In this document: in pieces, positions 35,276 through 40,741 of the stretch
Position numbering within the stretch: the first letter of the stretch is position 1
Layout of the letters: every line of letters starts with the position of its first letter
From: Caulobacter vibrioides OR37
GTDB taxonomy: Bacteria > Pseudomonadota > Alphaproteobacteria > Caulobacterales > Caulobacteraceae
Reading direction: 5' to 3'
Length of the DNA stretch: 40,741 nt
NCBI RefSeq assembly: GCF_000372645.1
Contig: NZ_APMP01000034.1
Coordinates: 1 to 40,741 of the forward strand
The notes under the pieces: generated by a model
Told to the model about the DNA's origin: nothing
What the model saw: the letters and a program-made list of their open reading frames with translations, nothing else
Database searches by the model: none
Program-made: the position numbers and the translations under genes

Positions 35276-36073
35276 TTATTGCGCGACCCAGCCGCCGTCG
35301 ATCTGGAAGGCCGCGCCATTGGCCGAGGCCCCGGCGTTGGACACCAGGTACAGCAACATGCCGGCCAGTTGGTCGAAGGTCACGAACTGCTTGGTCGGCT
35401 GGGCGGCCAGGATCACGTCCTTCATCACCGCCTCTTCCGATATGCCGCGCGCCTTGGCCTGGTCGGCGATCTGGGCCTCGACCAGGGGGGTCTTCACGAA
35501 GCCGGGGCAGATGGCGTTGCAGGTGACGCCGTGCTCGGCCACCTCGAGGGCGACGGTCTTGGTCAGGCCCATGATGCCGTGCTTGGCCGCGACATAGGCC
35601 GACTTGAACGGCGAGGCGACCAGACCGTGAGCCGAAGCGATGTTGACGATCCGTCCGCGGCCCTGCTCCTTCATGATCGGCACGGCCGCCTTGGTGGCGT
35701 GGAAGGCCGACGACAGATTGATGGCGATGATCAGGTCCCACTTGTCGTCCGGGAAATCCTCGATCGGGGCCACGTGCTGGACGCCGGCGTTATTGATCAG
35801 GATGTCCAGCTCGCCGAACTCGGCCTTGGCCTGGGCCACCATGTCGGCGATCTGAGCCGGCTTGGTCATGTCGGCGCCATGATAGAGCACCTCGACGCCA
35901 TGCTTCTCGGCCATCTCGGCGCGGGTGCGCTCGATGGCGGTCATCTCGCCCAGGCCGTTCATGACGATATTGACGCCTTGGGCGGCGAGCGCGTCGGCCA
36001 AGGCGTGGCCGATGCCGCTGGTCGAGCCGGTGACGATGGCGACCTGCCCCTGCAAACCGAAGTCCACGGCCAT
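35276..36073 (-). CDS. bdhA: 3-hydroxybutyrate dehydrogenase
   Basis: A 265-residue SDR with the NAD site TGSTSGIG, NNAGVQHVAPIEDFPDDKWD, the catalytic Ser in NIASAHGLVASPFKSAYVAAKHG, and Y-x3-K as YVAAK. AICPGFVKTPLVEAQI and GAAFQIDGGWVAQ are hallmark segments of D-3-hydroxybutyrate dehydrogenase. It interconverts 3-hydroxybutyrate and acetoacetate with NAD, the soluble end of polyhydroxybutyrate breakdown. The start at 36073 is backed by GGGAG upstream. A PhaR-like palindrome lies 32 bases before it. Confidence 0.93.
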   Translation of the reverse strand: MAVDFGLQGQVAIVTGSTSGIGHALADALAAQGVNIVMNGLGEMTAIERTRAEMAEKHGVEVLYHGADMTKPAQIADMVAQAKAEFGELDILINNAGVQHVAPIEDFPDDKWDLIIAINLSSAFHATKAAVPIMKEQGRGRIVNIASAHGLVASPFKSAYVAAKHGIMGLTKTVALEVAEHGVTCNAICPGFVKTPLVEAQIADQAKARGISEEAVMKDVILAAQPTKQFVTFDQLAGMLLYLVSNAGASANGAAFQIDGGWVAQ

Positions 36074-36104
36074 GCGAGCGCTCCCTGAGATGACGACCCT
36101 AACG

Positions 36105-36119
36105 TGCTGCAATGCAGCA
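36105..36119 (-). promoter_or_regulatory. PhaR-like operator in the bdhA promoter
   Basis: TGCTGCAATGCAGCA is a perfect 15-base palindrome (7+1+7) that contains CTGC-N3-GCAG. This is the site form reported for PhaR, the polyhydroxybutyrate-responsive repressor of alphaproteobacteria such as Paracoccus. On the minus strand it directly follows GCTATATG, a plausible -10, so bound protein would sit at the transcription start of bdhA. No phaR gene is in the window. Confidence 0.65.
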
Positions 36120-36123
36120 TATA

Positions 36124-36174
36124 GCTCGCCCCTGCGAAGGGCGAGCCCTTATTAAATTCATCGATAGATGAATT
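36124..36174 (-). terminator. Tandem hairpins between yaaA and bdhA
   Basis: Two hairpins lie end to end. AATTCATC/GATGAATT, with loop GATA (36155-36174), touches the yaaA stop codon and is followed on the minus strand by TTAATAAG. GCTCGCCC/GGGCGAGC (8 bp, 36124-36146) comes next. Together they may end the yaaA transcript before the bdhA promoter. Neither has a full T-run. Confidence 0.45.
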
Positions 36175-36941
36175 CAGGGTTGCGGGCGAGCGAAAACCCA
36201 GTCCGTCGAGGTCGAAAGGTCCGGCTTGAAGCCGTAGCCGTCCAAGTCGAAGCCCTTCAGCCCCTCGGCGCGATCGATGCGGTTGTCGATGGCGTAGCGC
36301 GCCATGCGGCCCCGCGCCTTCTTGGCGAAGAAGCCCAGCACCCGCAGCTCGCCCTGCTTCTCTTCCTTGAAGTGGCAGGTGACCACCGGCAGCTTCAGGG
36401 CCTTGGCGTCGACGGCGCCGAAATATTCCTGGCTGGCCAGGTTCACCAGCGTGGGATCGGCCTGGCCCTCGGCGGCGGCGTTCAGGGTCTTGGAGATCGT
36501 CTCGCCCCAATAGTCGTAAAGATTGGCGCCGCGCTTGGTCTTCAGGCGCGTGCCCATCTCCAGGCGGTAGGGTTGCAGGGCGTCGAACGGACGCAGCACG
36601 CCGTAGAGGCCCGACAGGATCCGCAGATGATCCTGCGCCCACTCCAAGGCCGGCCGATCCAGTTCCCGCGCCGCCAGCCCCGCATAGACGTCGCCATTGA
36701 AGGCGATGATGGCCTGAAGACCCTCCTCCAGCTCCGAATCGAAGGCCTGGAAGCGCTCGCGGTTCAGCGTCGCCAGGGCGTCGGAGATGTGCATCAGGCG
36801 CTTGAGGTCGGCCGCCGTCAGCTTGCGCGTGACCTTGGCCAGTTCGGCGATCTGCGGCTTCAGCTCGGGCGTCGTCAGGGGCAAGGCCTGGGCGGGCGCG
36901 GTGAAGTCCAGCGACTTGGCGGGCGAGATGACCATCAGCAT
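36174..36941 (-). CDS. yaaA: Peroxide stress protein YaaA (DUF328)
   Basis: A 255-residue cytoplasmic protein of the YaaA/DUF328 family. The N-terminal MLMVISPAKSLDF, LMHISDALATLNRERFQAF, AIIAFNGDVYAGL, LSGLYGVLRPFDALQPYRLEMGT, and the C-terminal VLGFFAKKARGRMARY are all diagnostic. In E. coli YaaA lowers free iron and protects DNA under hydrogen peroxide stress; the family fold is DNA-binding. Length is normal. No OxyR-type site was recognised upstream. Confidence 0.93.
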   Translation of the reverse strand: MLMVISPAKSLDFTAPAQALPLTTPELKPQIAELAKVTRKLTAADLKRLMHISDALATLNRERFQAFDSELEEGLQAIIAFNGDVYAGLAARELDRPALEWAQDHLRILSGLYGVLRPFDALQPYRLEMGTRLKTKRGANLYDYWGETISKTLNAAAEGQADPTLVNLASQEYFGAVDAKALKLPVVTCHFKEEKQGELRVLGFFAKKARGRMARYAIDNRIDRAEGLKGFDLDGYGFKPDLSTSTDWVFARPQP

Positions 36942-36992
36942 GGCCGGGGAGATAGAGGGTTCGACGCTCGGGCGCTAGGGCCGAGCAGCATC

Positions 36993-37064
36993 ACTTTCCA
37001 CAATGGAAAGTTTCGACTTGCCAAAATGGAAAGTCATCCGTTATGACTTTCCGTACTGGAAAGT
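36993..37064 (+). promoter_or_regulatory. Three tandem 19-bp palindromic operators
   Basis: Three copies of ACTTTCC-N5-GGAAAGT lie at 36993-37011, 37016-37034 (left arm ACTTGCC, one mismatch) and 37046-37064. All spacers end in T (ACAAT, AAAAT, GTACT). The last copy ends 12 bases before the start of the membrane-protein gene at 37077 and would overlap its ribosome binding region. They are almost certainly binding sites for the winged-helix regulator encoded by the second gene of the unit. yaaA diverges from here (start 36941), so it may be affected as well. Confidence 0.8.
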
Positions 37065-37076
37065 TAAGAGGTCGCG

Positions 37077-37529
37077 ATGACTCGAGACGAAGACGCGCTC
37101 CGCATGTTGGCCGAGGTCGAGGCCGCCAACGCCGCCCTGGCCGAACGCGCCAAGGCGCCCGTCTGGTATCATCCGGCCCTGGGCCTCCTGATGGGCGGCC
37201 TGGCGGCGGTGGAGGCGGCTCCGCTGATCTGGCAATATGCCTATTTCCCCGTGTTCGGCCTTGGGATCTGGCTTCTGGTGCGGGCTTACATCCGCAAGAC
37301 CGGCCTATGGATCTACGGCTTCCGCGCGGGTCGCACCCGGATCGTCGCGCTGTCCCTGGCCCTCCTGTGCGGAGGCCTCGCGGCGATGTCGGGCTGGCTC
37401 TTCCACGCCAGGCGCGTGGTCTATGCGCCGCTCTTGACCGGAGCCGTGATCGCTGTCGCCGCCACCGTCGGCGGCCTGCTTTGGGAAGCGGCCTTCCGCG
37501 CCGACCTCCGCGATGGGCGCGGCCTGTGA
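37077..37529 (+). CDS. Integral membrane protein paired with a winged-helix regulator
   Basis: A 150-residue protein with a short charged N-terminal helix (EDALRMLAEVEAANAALAERA) and four membrane segments (ALGLLMGGLAAVEA, YFPVFGLGIWLLVRAYI, IVALSLALLCGGLAAMSGW, LLTGAVIAVAATVGGLLW). I recognise no assigned function. AAGAGGT precedes the ATG. It overlaps the regulator gene in a GTGA junction and lies behind three operator copies, so the pair looks like an autoregulated unit. Confidence 0.8.
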   Translation: MTRDEDALRMLAEVEAANAALAERAKAPVWYHPALGLLMGGLAAVEAAPLIWQYAYFPVFGLGIWLLVRAYIRKTGLWIYGFRAGRTRIVALSLALLCGGLAAMSGWLFHARRVVYAPLLTGAVIAVAATVGGLLWEAAFRADLRDGRGL

Positions 37530-37822
37530 GCGCCAGCCTCGACCCGGTGATCCACGCGCCCAATCGCTTGCAGATGTGCTGCATGTTGGCGGCCGTCGAC
37601 ACCATCGACTTCGCCACCGTGCGCGAGGCGCTGGATGTCTCGGAGTCGGTGCTCTCCAAGCACGTGAAAACGCTGGAAGAGTCCGGCTATGTGAAGGTCA
37701 GGAAGGCAGCCTCGGAGGGCCGCCAACGCACCTGGCTGTCGCTGTCCAAGCCCGGCCGCGAGGCGCTGCGGAGCCACCTCGCGGCGCTGAAAGCAATGAT
37801 GGCGGGGGTGCCGGAGATCTAG
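37526..37822 (+). CDS. Winged-helix regulator (HTH_34/MarR-ArsR-like)
   Basis: A 98-residue DNA-binding protein. LDPVIHAPNRLQMCCMLAA..DTIDFATVREALDVSESVLSKHVKTLEESGYVKVRKAASEGRQRTWLSLSKPGREALRSHLAAL is the compact winged-helix domain of PF13601 type, with no ligand domain. It starts with GTG at 37526 inside the stop of the membrane gene. The two Cys (MCCM) in the second helix are unusual and might sense redox or metal. Its stop codon shares CTAG with the stop of the convergent dehydrogenase. It probably binds the palindromes at 36993-37064. Confidence 0.88.
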   Translation: MSASLDPVIHAPNRLQMCCMLAAVDTIDFATVREALDVSESVLSKHVKTLEESGYVKVRKAASEGRQRTWLSLSKPGREALRSHLAALKAMMAGVPEI

Positions 37823-39228
37823 AACAACACGCGCGGGTTCATGATCCGCTGGGGGTCGATCGCCTGGCGGATCGCCCGCAGGGCCGCGACCTCGATCGGG
37901 TCCTTGTAGGTCAGGGCCTCGGCCGTCTTCATCGCCCCCAGGCCGTGCTCGGCGCTGATCGAGCCGGAAAAGCTGGCGGTGATGTCGTGGACGATCTTGG
38001 CGCCGGCCTGACGCTGGGCGTCGTGCGCGTCATCGTCGCCGCCGACCGGCTTGAGCACGTCATAGTGGACATTGCCGTCGCCGACATGGCCGAAGGCGAT
38101 GATGCGCACGCCGGGGAAGGCCTGCTCCAGCGCCGCGTCGGCCCGCTCGATGAAGGCGGGTATCTTCGAGACCGGCACCGACACGTCGTGCTTCCACACC
38201 GCGCCCTCGGGCTTCTGGCCGGCCGAGTGGCCCTCGCGGATATGCCAGAACTGCTTTTCCTGCGTCTCGGTCTGGGCCACGGCGGCGTCGGCGATCAGGC
38301 CATCCTCCAGGGCCTTGGCCAGCAGGCGCTCCAGCGCCGCCTCGGCCGCGCCGGGCTCGCCGCTGGCGATCTCGATCAGCACGTACCAGGGATGCTCGCT
38401 GGGCAGCGGATCGCGCAGGCCCGGCACGTTGCGGACGGTCAGGGCGAAGCCGAGCAGGCTCATCAATTCAAAGGCCTCGACCGCGCCGCCGGTCTCGTCC
38501 TTGGCGCGGGCCAGCAGCTGGATGGCGTCGGCCGGCGAGGCCAGCCCCACGATCGCCACGGCCCGCGAGGCCAGCGGCGCGTGCAGCTTAAGGCTGGCGG
38601 CGGTGACGATCCCCAGTGTGCCCTCGGCGCCGATCAGCAGCTGCTTGAGGTCGTAGCCGGTGTTGTCCTTGCGCAGGCGCTTCAGGCCGTTCCAGATCTC
38701 GCCATTGGGCAGGACCGCCTCGATCCCCAGCACCTGCTCGCGCATCATGCCGTAGCGCAGGACGGCCGTGCCGCCGGCGTTGGTCGAGATCAGCCCGCCG
38801 ATCGTGCACGAGCCTTCCGAGGCCACGCCGACCGTAAAGCGACGGCCGACCTTGGCGGCCTGCTGGTGGGCCTCGTACAGAGTGACGCCGGCTTCCAGCA
38901 CCATCGCGTCGTCAAGCGGATCGACGTCGCGAACCGCCTTCAGCTTTTGCGTCGAGAGCAGGATCTCCCCGTGTGGAATCTGGCCGGCGACCAGACCGGT
39001 ATTGCCGCCCTGCGGGGTGATCGCCACGCCCTCGGCGGCGCAGATCCCGACCACGGCGGCGACCTCGGCGGTCGTGCGGGGCGTGACCAGCAGAGGCGTC
39101 TCGCCCCTCCAGCGACCGCGCCATTCCACCAGATGCGGCGCCAGGACGTCGGGATCCTGGCTCCAACCGCCCGCGCCGAGCACGGCCTGGATCCGGGAGA
39201 CGACATCGGCGGGAACGGGCTTGGTCAT
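37819..39228 (-). CDS. FAD-binding D-2-hydroxyacid dehydrogenase (GlcD/D2HGDH-like)
   Basis: A 469-residue flavoprotein of the VAO/PCMH family. The FAD-binding domain shows ITPQGGNTGLVAGQIP and GVASEGSCTIGGLISTNAGGTAVLRYGMMREQVLG. The C-terminal FAD-linked oxidase domain has FGHVGDGNVHYDV, with metal-binding His residues, and SISAEHGLGAMK. It oxidises D-2-hydroxyglutarate, D-lactate or a similar acid, passing electrons to a quinone or flavoprotein; the exact substrate is open. It overlaps the regulator gene by four bases tail to tail. Confidence 0.9.
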   Translation of the reverse strand: MTKPVPADVVSRIQAVLGAGGWSQDPDVLAPHLVEWRGRWRGETPLLVTPRTTAEVAAVVGICAAEGVAITPQGGNTGLVAGQIPHGEILLSTQKLKAVRDVDPLDDAMVLEAGVTLYEAHQQAAKVGRRFTVGVASEGSCTIGGLISTNAGGTAVLRYGMMREQVLGIEAVLPNGEIWNGLKRLRKDNTGYDLKQLLIGAEGTLGIVTAASLKLHAPLASRAVAIVGLASPADAIQLLARAKDETGGAVEAFELMSLLGFALTVRNVPGLRDPLPSEHPWYVLIEIASGEPGAAEAALERLLAKALEDGLIADAAVAQTETQEKQFWHIREGHSAGQKPEGAVWKHDVSVPVSKIPAFIERADAALEQAFPGVRIIAFGHVGDGNVHYDVLKPVGGDDDAHDAQRQAGAKIVHDITASFSGSISAEHGLGAMKTAEALTYKDPIEVAALRAIRQAIDPQRIMNPRVLF

Positions 39229-39251
39229 GGGGCGATCCTACGCTCGAAAGG

Positions 39252-40229
39252 TCAGCCGATGAAGCCCGCCGCCCGGCGCAAGCGGTCGTTGATCGCCTCG
39301 CCCAGGCCGTCCTCGGGAATCGGCGCGACGGCGATGGTCGAGGGCTTGGTGCGATCGGCGGCGCGCAGGAACGAGAACAGATTGGCGGCGGCCTCGGCCA
39401 GATCGCCCGTCGGGCTGAGATTGAAAATCATCTGCCCCTCGACATCGGGACCGAAGGCCAGAAACGCCTCGCCGGCCTCCGGGGCCCTGGCGTTGATCCG
39501 CACCGGCGCATCGGGGGCGTAGTGCAGGGCCAGGCGACCGGGCGAACGCTTGGCGTCGTCCTCGGCCTCGGCCAGGGGTCCGACAATCCGCGCGAGCTGG
39601 GCGCGCGTGACCGCGCCGGGCCGCAGCAGCCGCGCTTCGCCCTCCAGTACCGAGACGACGGTCGATTCCAGCCCGACGGCGCTCGGCCCTCCGTCCAGGG
39701 CGGCGGCGGCCTTGTCGCCGGTCTCGGCCATGGCGTCGGCGAAGGTGGTGGGGCTGGGGCGCCCTGAACGATTGGCGGACGGCGCGACGACCGCCCCGCC
39801 GAAGGACTCCAGCACCGCGCGCGCCAGCCGATGGCCCGGCACGCGGATGGCCACGGTGTCAAGGCCCGCCCGGGCCAGATCGCAGACGGCGCCGGCGTCC
39901 TTGATCGGCGCGACGATGGTCAGAGGTCCGGGCCAGAACGCGCGGGCCAGCGCCACGGCGCGGTCGTCGAGGTCGGCGATGCGCCCGGCCGTCTCCAGGT
40001 CGGCGACATGGGCGATCAGCGGATTGAAGCGCGGTCGGCCCTTGGCCTCGAAAATCGCCGCGACCGCCGTGGGGTTCGACGCGTCCGCACCGAGCCCATA
40101 GACCGTCTCGGTCGGCAGTAGAACGAGCCCGCCGGCGCGCAACGCGTCGGCGGCCTTGGTTACTTCCGCTTGGCGGTCAACGCGAAGCTCACCTTCACCT
40201 TGCCACCGATCTGATCCGTCGACGCCCAT
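39252..40229 (-). CDS. sua5: L-threonylcarbamoyladenylate synthase (Sua5/YrdC/TsaC)
   Basis: A 325-residue enzyme that makes threonylcarbamoyl-AMP from Thr, bicarbonate and ATP for t6A37 of ANN-decoding tRNAs. The YrdC domain has LLPTETVYGLGADA, KGRPRFNPL, FWPGPLT, AIRVPGH and APSANRSGRPSPT. GLESTVV, LLRPGAV and SPGRLALHYAP follow, leading into the C-terminal Sua5 domain, which separates it from short TsaC. The ATG at 40229 overlaps the YceI gene by 70 bases; no closer in-frame start keeps the first conserved helix, so this long overlap is probably real. Confidence 0.9.
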   Translation of the reverse strand: MGVDGSDRWQGEGELRVDRQAEVTKAADALRAGGLVLLPTETVYGLGADASNPTAVAAIFEAKGRPRFNPLIAHVADLETAGRIADLDDRAVALARAFWPGPLTIVAPIKDAGAVCDLARAGLDTVAIRVPGHRLARAVLESFGGAVVAPSANRSGRPSPTTFADAMAETGDKAAAALDGGPSAVGLESTVVSVLEGEARLLRPGAVTRAQLARIVGPLAEAEDDAKRSPGRLALHYAPDAPVRINARAPEAGEAFLAFGPDVEGQMIFNLSPTGDLAEAAANLFSFLRAADRTKPSTIAVAPIPEDGLGEAINDRLRRAAGFIG

Positions 40230-40741
40230 TCGCCCTGCCCAACCCCGAACGCGGTCCGGTCCAGGGTGGTTACACCGCGCGCGGTCGCCATGTCGCCGTC
40301 GATCTTCAGCGAGAACGGCAGGCTAAGCGGCTTTTTCACGCCGCGCAGGTCCAGGGTCCCGTCCGCCACGAACCTGCCCTCGCCGGTCTTGCGGAACTTG
40401 GTCGCGGTGAAGATCGCCTTGGGATGGGCGGCGGCGGCGAAGAAGTCGTCGCTAGGCAGGCTGGCGTCGCGCTGGTCGTCGCCGGTCTTGGCCGAGGTCA
40501 TGTCGATGGCGACGGTCAGTTTCGAACGGTCCAGCGCGTCCGGAGAGAACAGGATGTCGGCGGTCCAAGCGGTGAACTGGCCCTGGATCGTATCGGCGGA
40601 CCAGGTGGCCGCGAAGGTCAGGGTCGAGCCCTTCTGGACCGTCCAGACGACGGGGTCCTTCAGCGCCGGCGGGGTTGCTGCGGCCTCGGCCGGGGCCGGC
40701 GCCGTCGCGGCGGCGGGCGCGGGTTCGGCCGCGGCCGGCGC
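40160..40741 (-). CDS. YceI-domain protein, N terminus beyond the window (probably cytochrome b561-YceI fusion)
   Basis: The C-terminal 193 residues are visible; the gene continues past the right edge. An Ala/Pro-rich linker of about 25 residues leads into a YceI lipocalin-like domain: VVWTVQKGSTLTFAATW, FTAWTADILFSP, IDMTSAKTGDDQRDASLPSDDFFAAAAHPKAIFTATKF, then ADGTLDLRGVKKPLSLPFSLK. YceI domains bind isoprenoid chains such as ubiquinone in the periplasm. In alphaproteobacteria a YceI domain behind such a linker is often fused to an N-terminal cytochrome b561; whether that holds here cannot be seen. It overlaps sua5 by 70 bases. Confidence 0.88.
   Translation of the reverse strand, partial: APAAAEPAPAAATAPAPAEAAATPPALKDPVVWTVQKGSTLTFAATWSADTIQGQFTAWTADILFSPDALDRSKLTVAIDMTSAKTGDDQRDASLPSDDFFAAAAHPKAIFTATKFRKTGEGRFVADGTLDLRGVKKPLSLPFSLKIDGDMATARGVTTLDRTAFGVGQGEWASTDQIGGKVKVSFALTAKRK

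Overview
The window looks like chromosomal DNA from a free-living alphaproteobacterium of the Caulobacter type (Caulobacter or a close relative). This rests on the strong G/C bias at third codon positions, dense operons joined by ATGA, TGATG, GTGA or TTGA junctions, frequent GTG and TTG starts, and gene families with close Caulobacter relatives: a CtpA-like phosphatase beside msbA, waaA and lpxK, a feruloyl-CoA synthase, a TIGR02301 protein, DUF1285, and a likely cytochrome b561-YceI fusion. No rRNA, tRNA, CRISPR array or intact transposon was seen. The species call is inference, because no database could be searched.

Layout. Positions 1-690 hold palindromic intergenic repeats and no convincing gene. 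They lead into an AT-richer, foreign-looking gene (691-1653) encoding a protein with a SEC-C-like zinc motif and an HNH-like motif. 1.7-6.3 kb, minus strand: a di-haem cytochrome c, then GNAT, DUF1285, CoA-type NUDIX, CCA-adding enzyme and a class I glutamine amidotransferase. 6.5-8.6 kb: an MFS exporter, a second GNAT and a TfoX-N protein, with unusually tight overlaps. 8.6-11.4 kb, minus strand: an operon of MarR regulator, crotonase, SDR and membrane protein, with a MarR-like operator in its promoter. 11.4-14.2 kb: an MBL-fold hydrolase diverging from an exported protein built of five Cys-rich repeats, followed by large hairpins and a clear terminator. 14.2-17.6 kb: a TPP-dependent enzyme and a feruloyl-CoA synthase.

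17.9-24.6 kb is the lipid A/LPS core region: ctpA diverges from msbA - DUF374 acyltransferase - CDF metal transporter - waaA - lpxK. The five plus-strand genes are nearly contiguous or overlapping. They cover lipid A flipping, an acyltransferase step, Kdo transfer and 4'-kinase activity, with a His-rich metal exporter in their midst. 24.6-26.5 kb holds a divergent hxlR/qorB pair with an operator, and a serine-recombinase-fold protein that has lost its catalytic serine. 26.5-30.3 kb, minus strand: TIGR02301, SPFH and NfeD proteins, then an ABC-2 ATPase and permease.

30.4-36.9 kb is mixed metabolism: a small protein, a Crp-family regulator, nitronate monooxygenase, a 45-residue membrane peptide, an SDR behind a TetR-type operator, and a NUDIX-patatin-bdhA cluster. 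Upstream of bdhA is a CTGC-N3-GCAG palindrome that matches PhaR sites, which suggests a link to polyhydroxybutyrate metabolism. 37.0-37.8 kb is a two-gene unit (membrane protein plus winged-helix regulator) preceded by three tandem 19-bp palindromes. The window ends with an FAD-linked D-2-hydroxyacid dehydrogenase, a Sua5-type threonylcarbamoyl-AMP synthase, and the C-terminal part of a YceI-domain protein.

The least explained items are the SEC-C/HNH protein, the five-repeat Cys-rich exported protein, the recombinase-like protein, and the triple-operator membrane/HTH unit.
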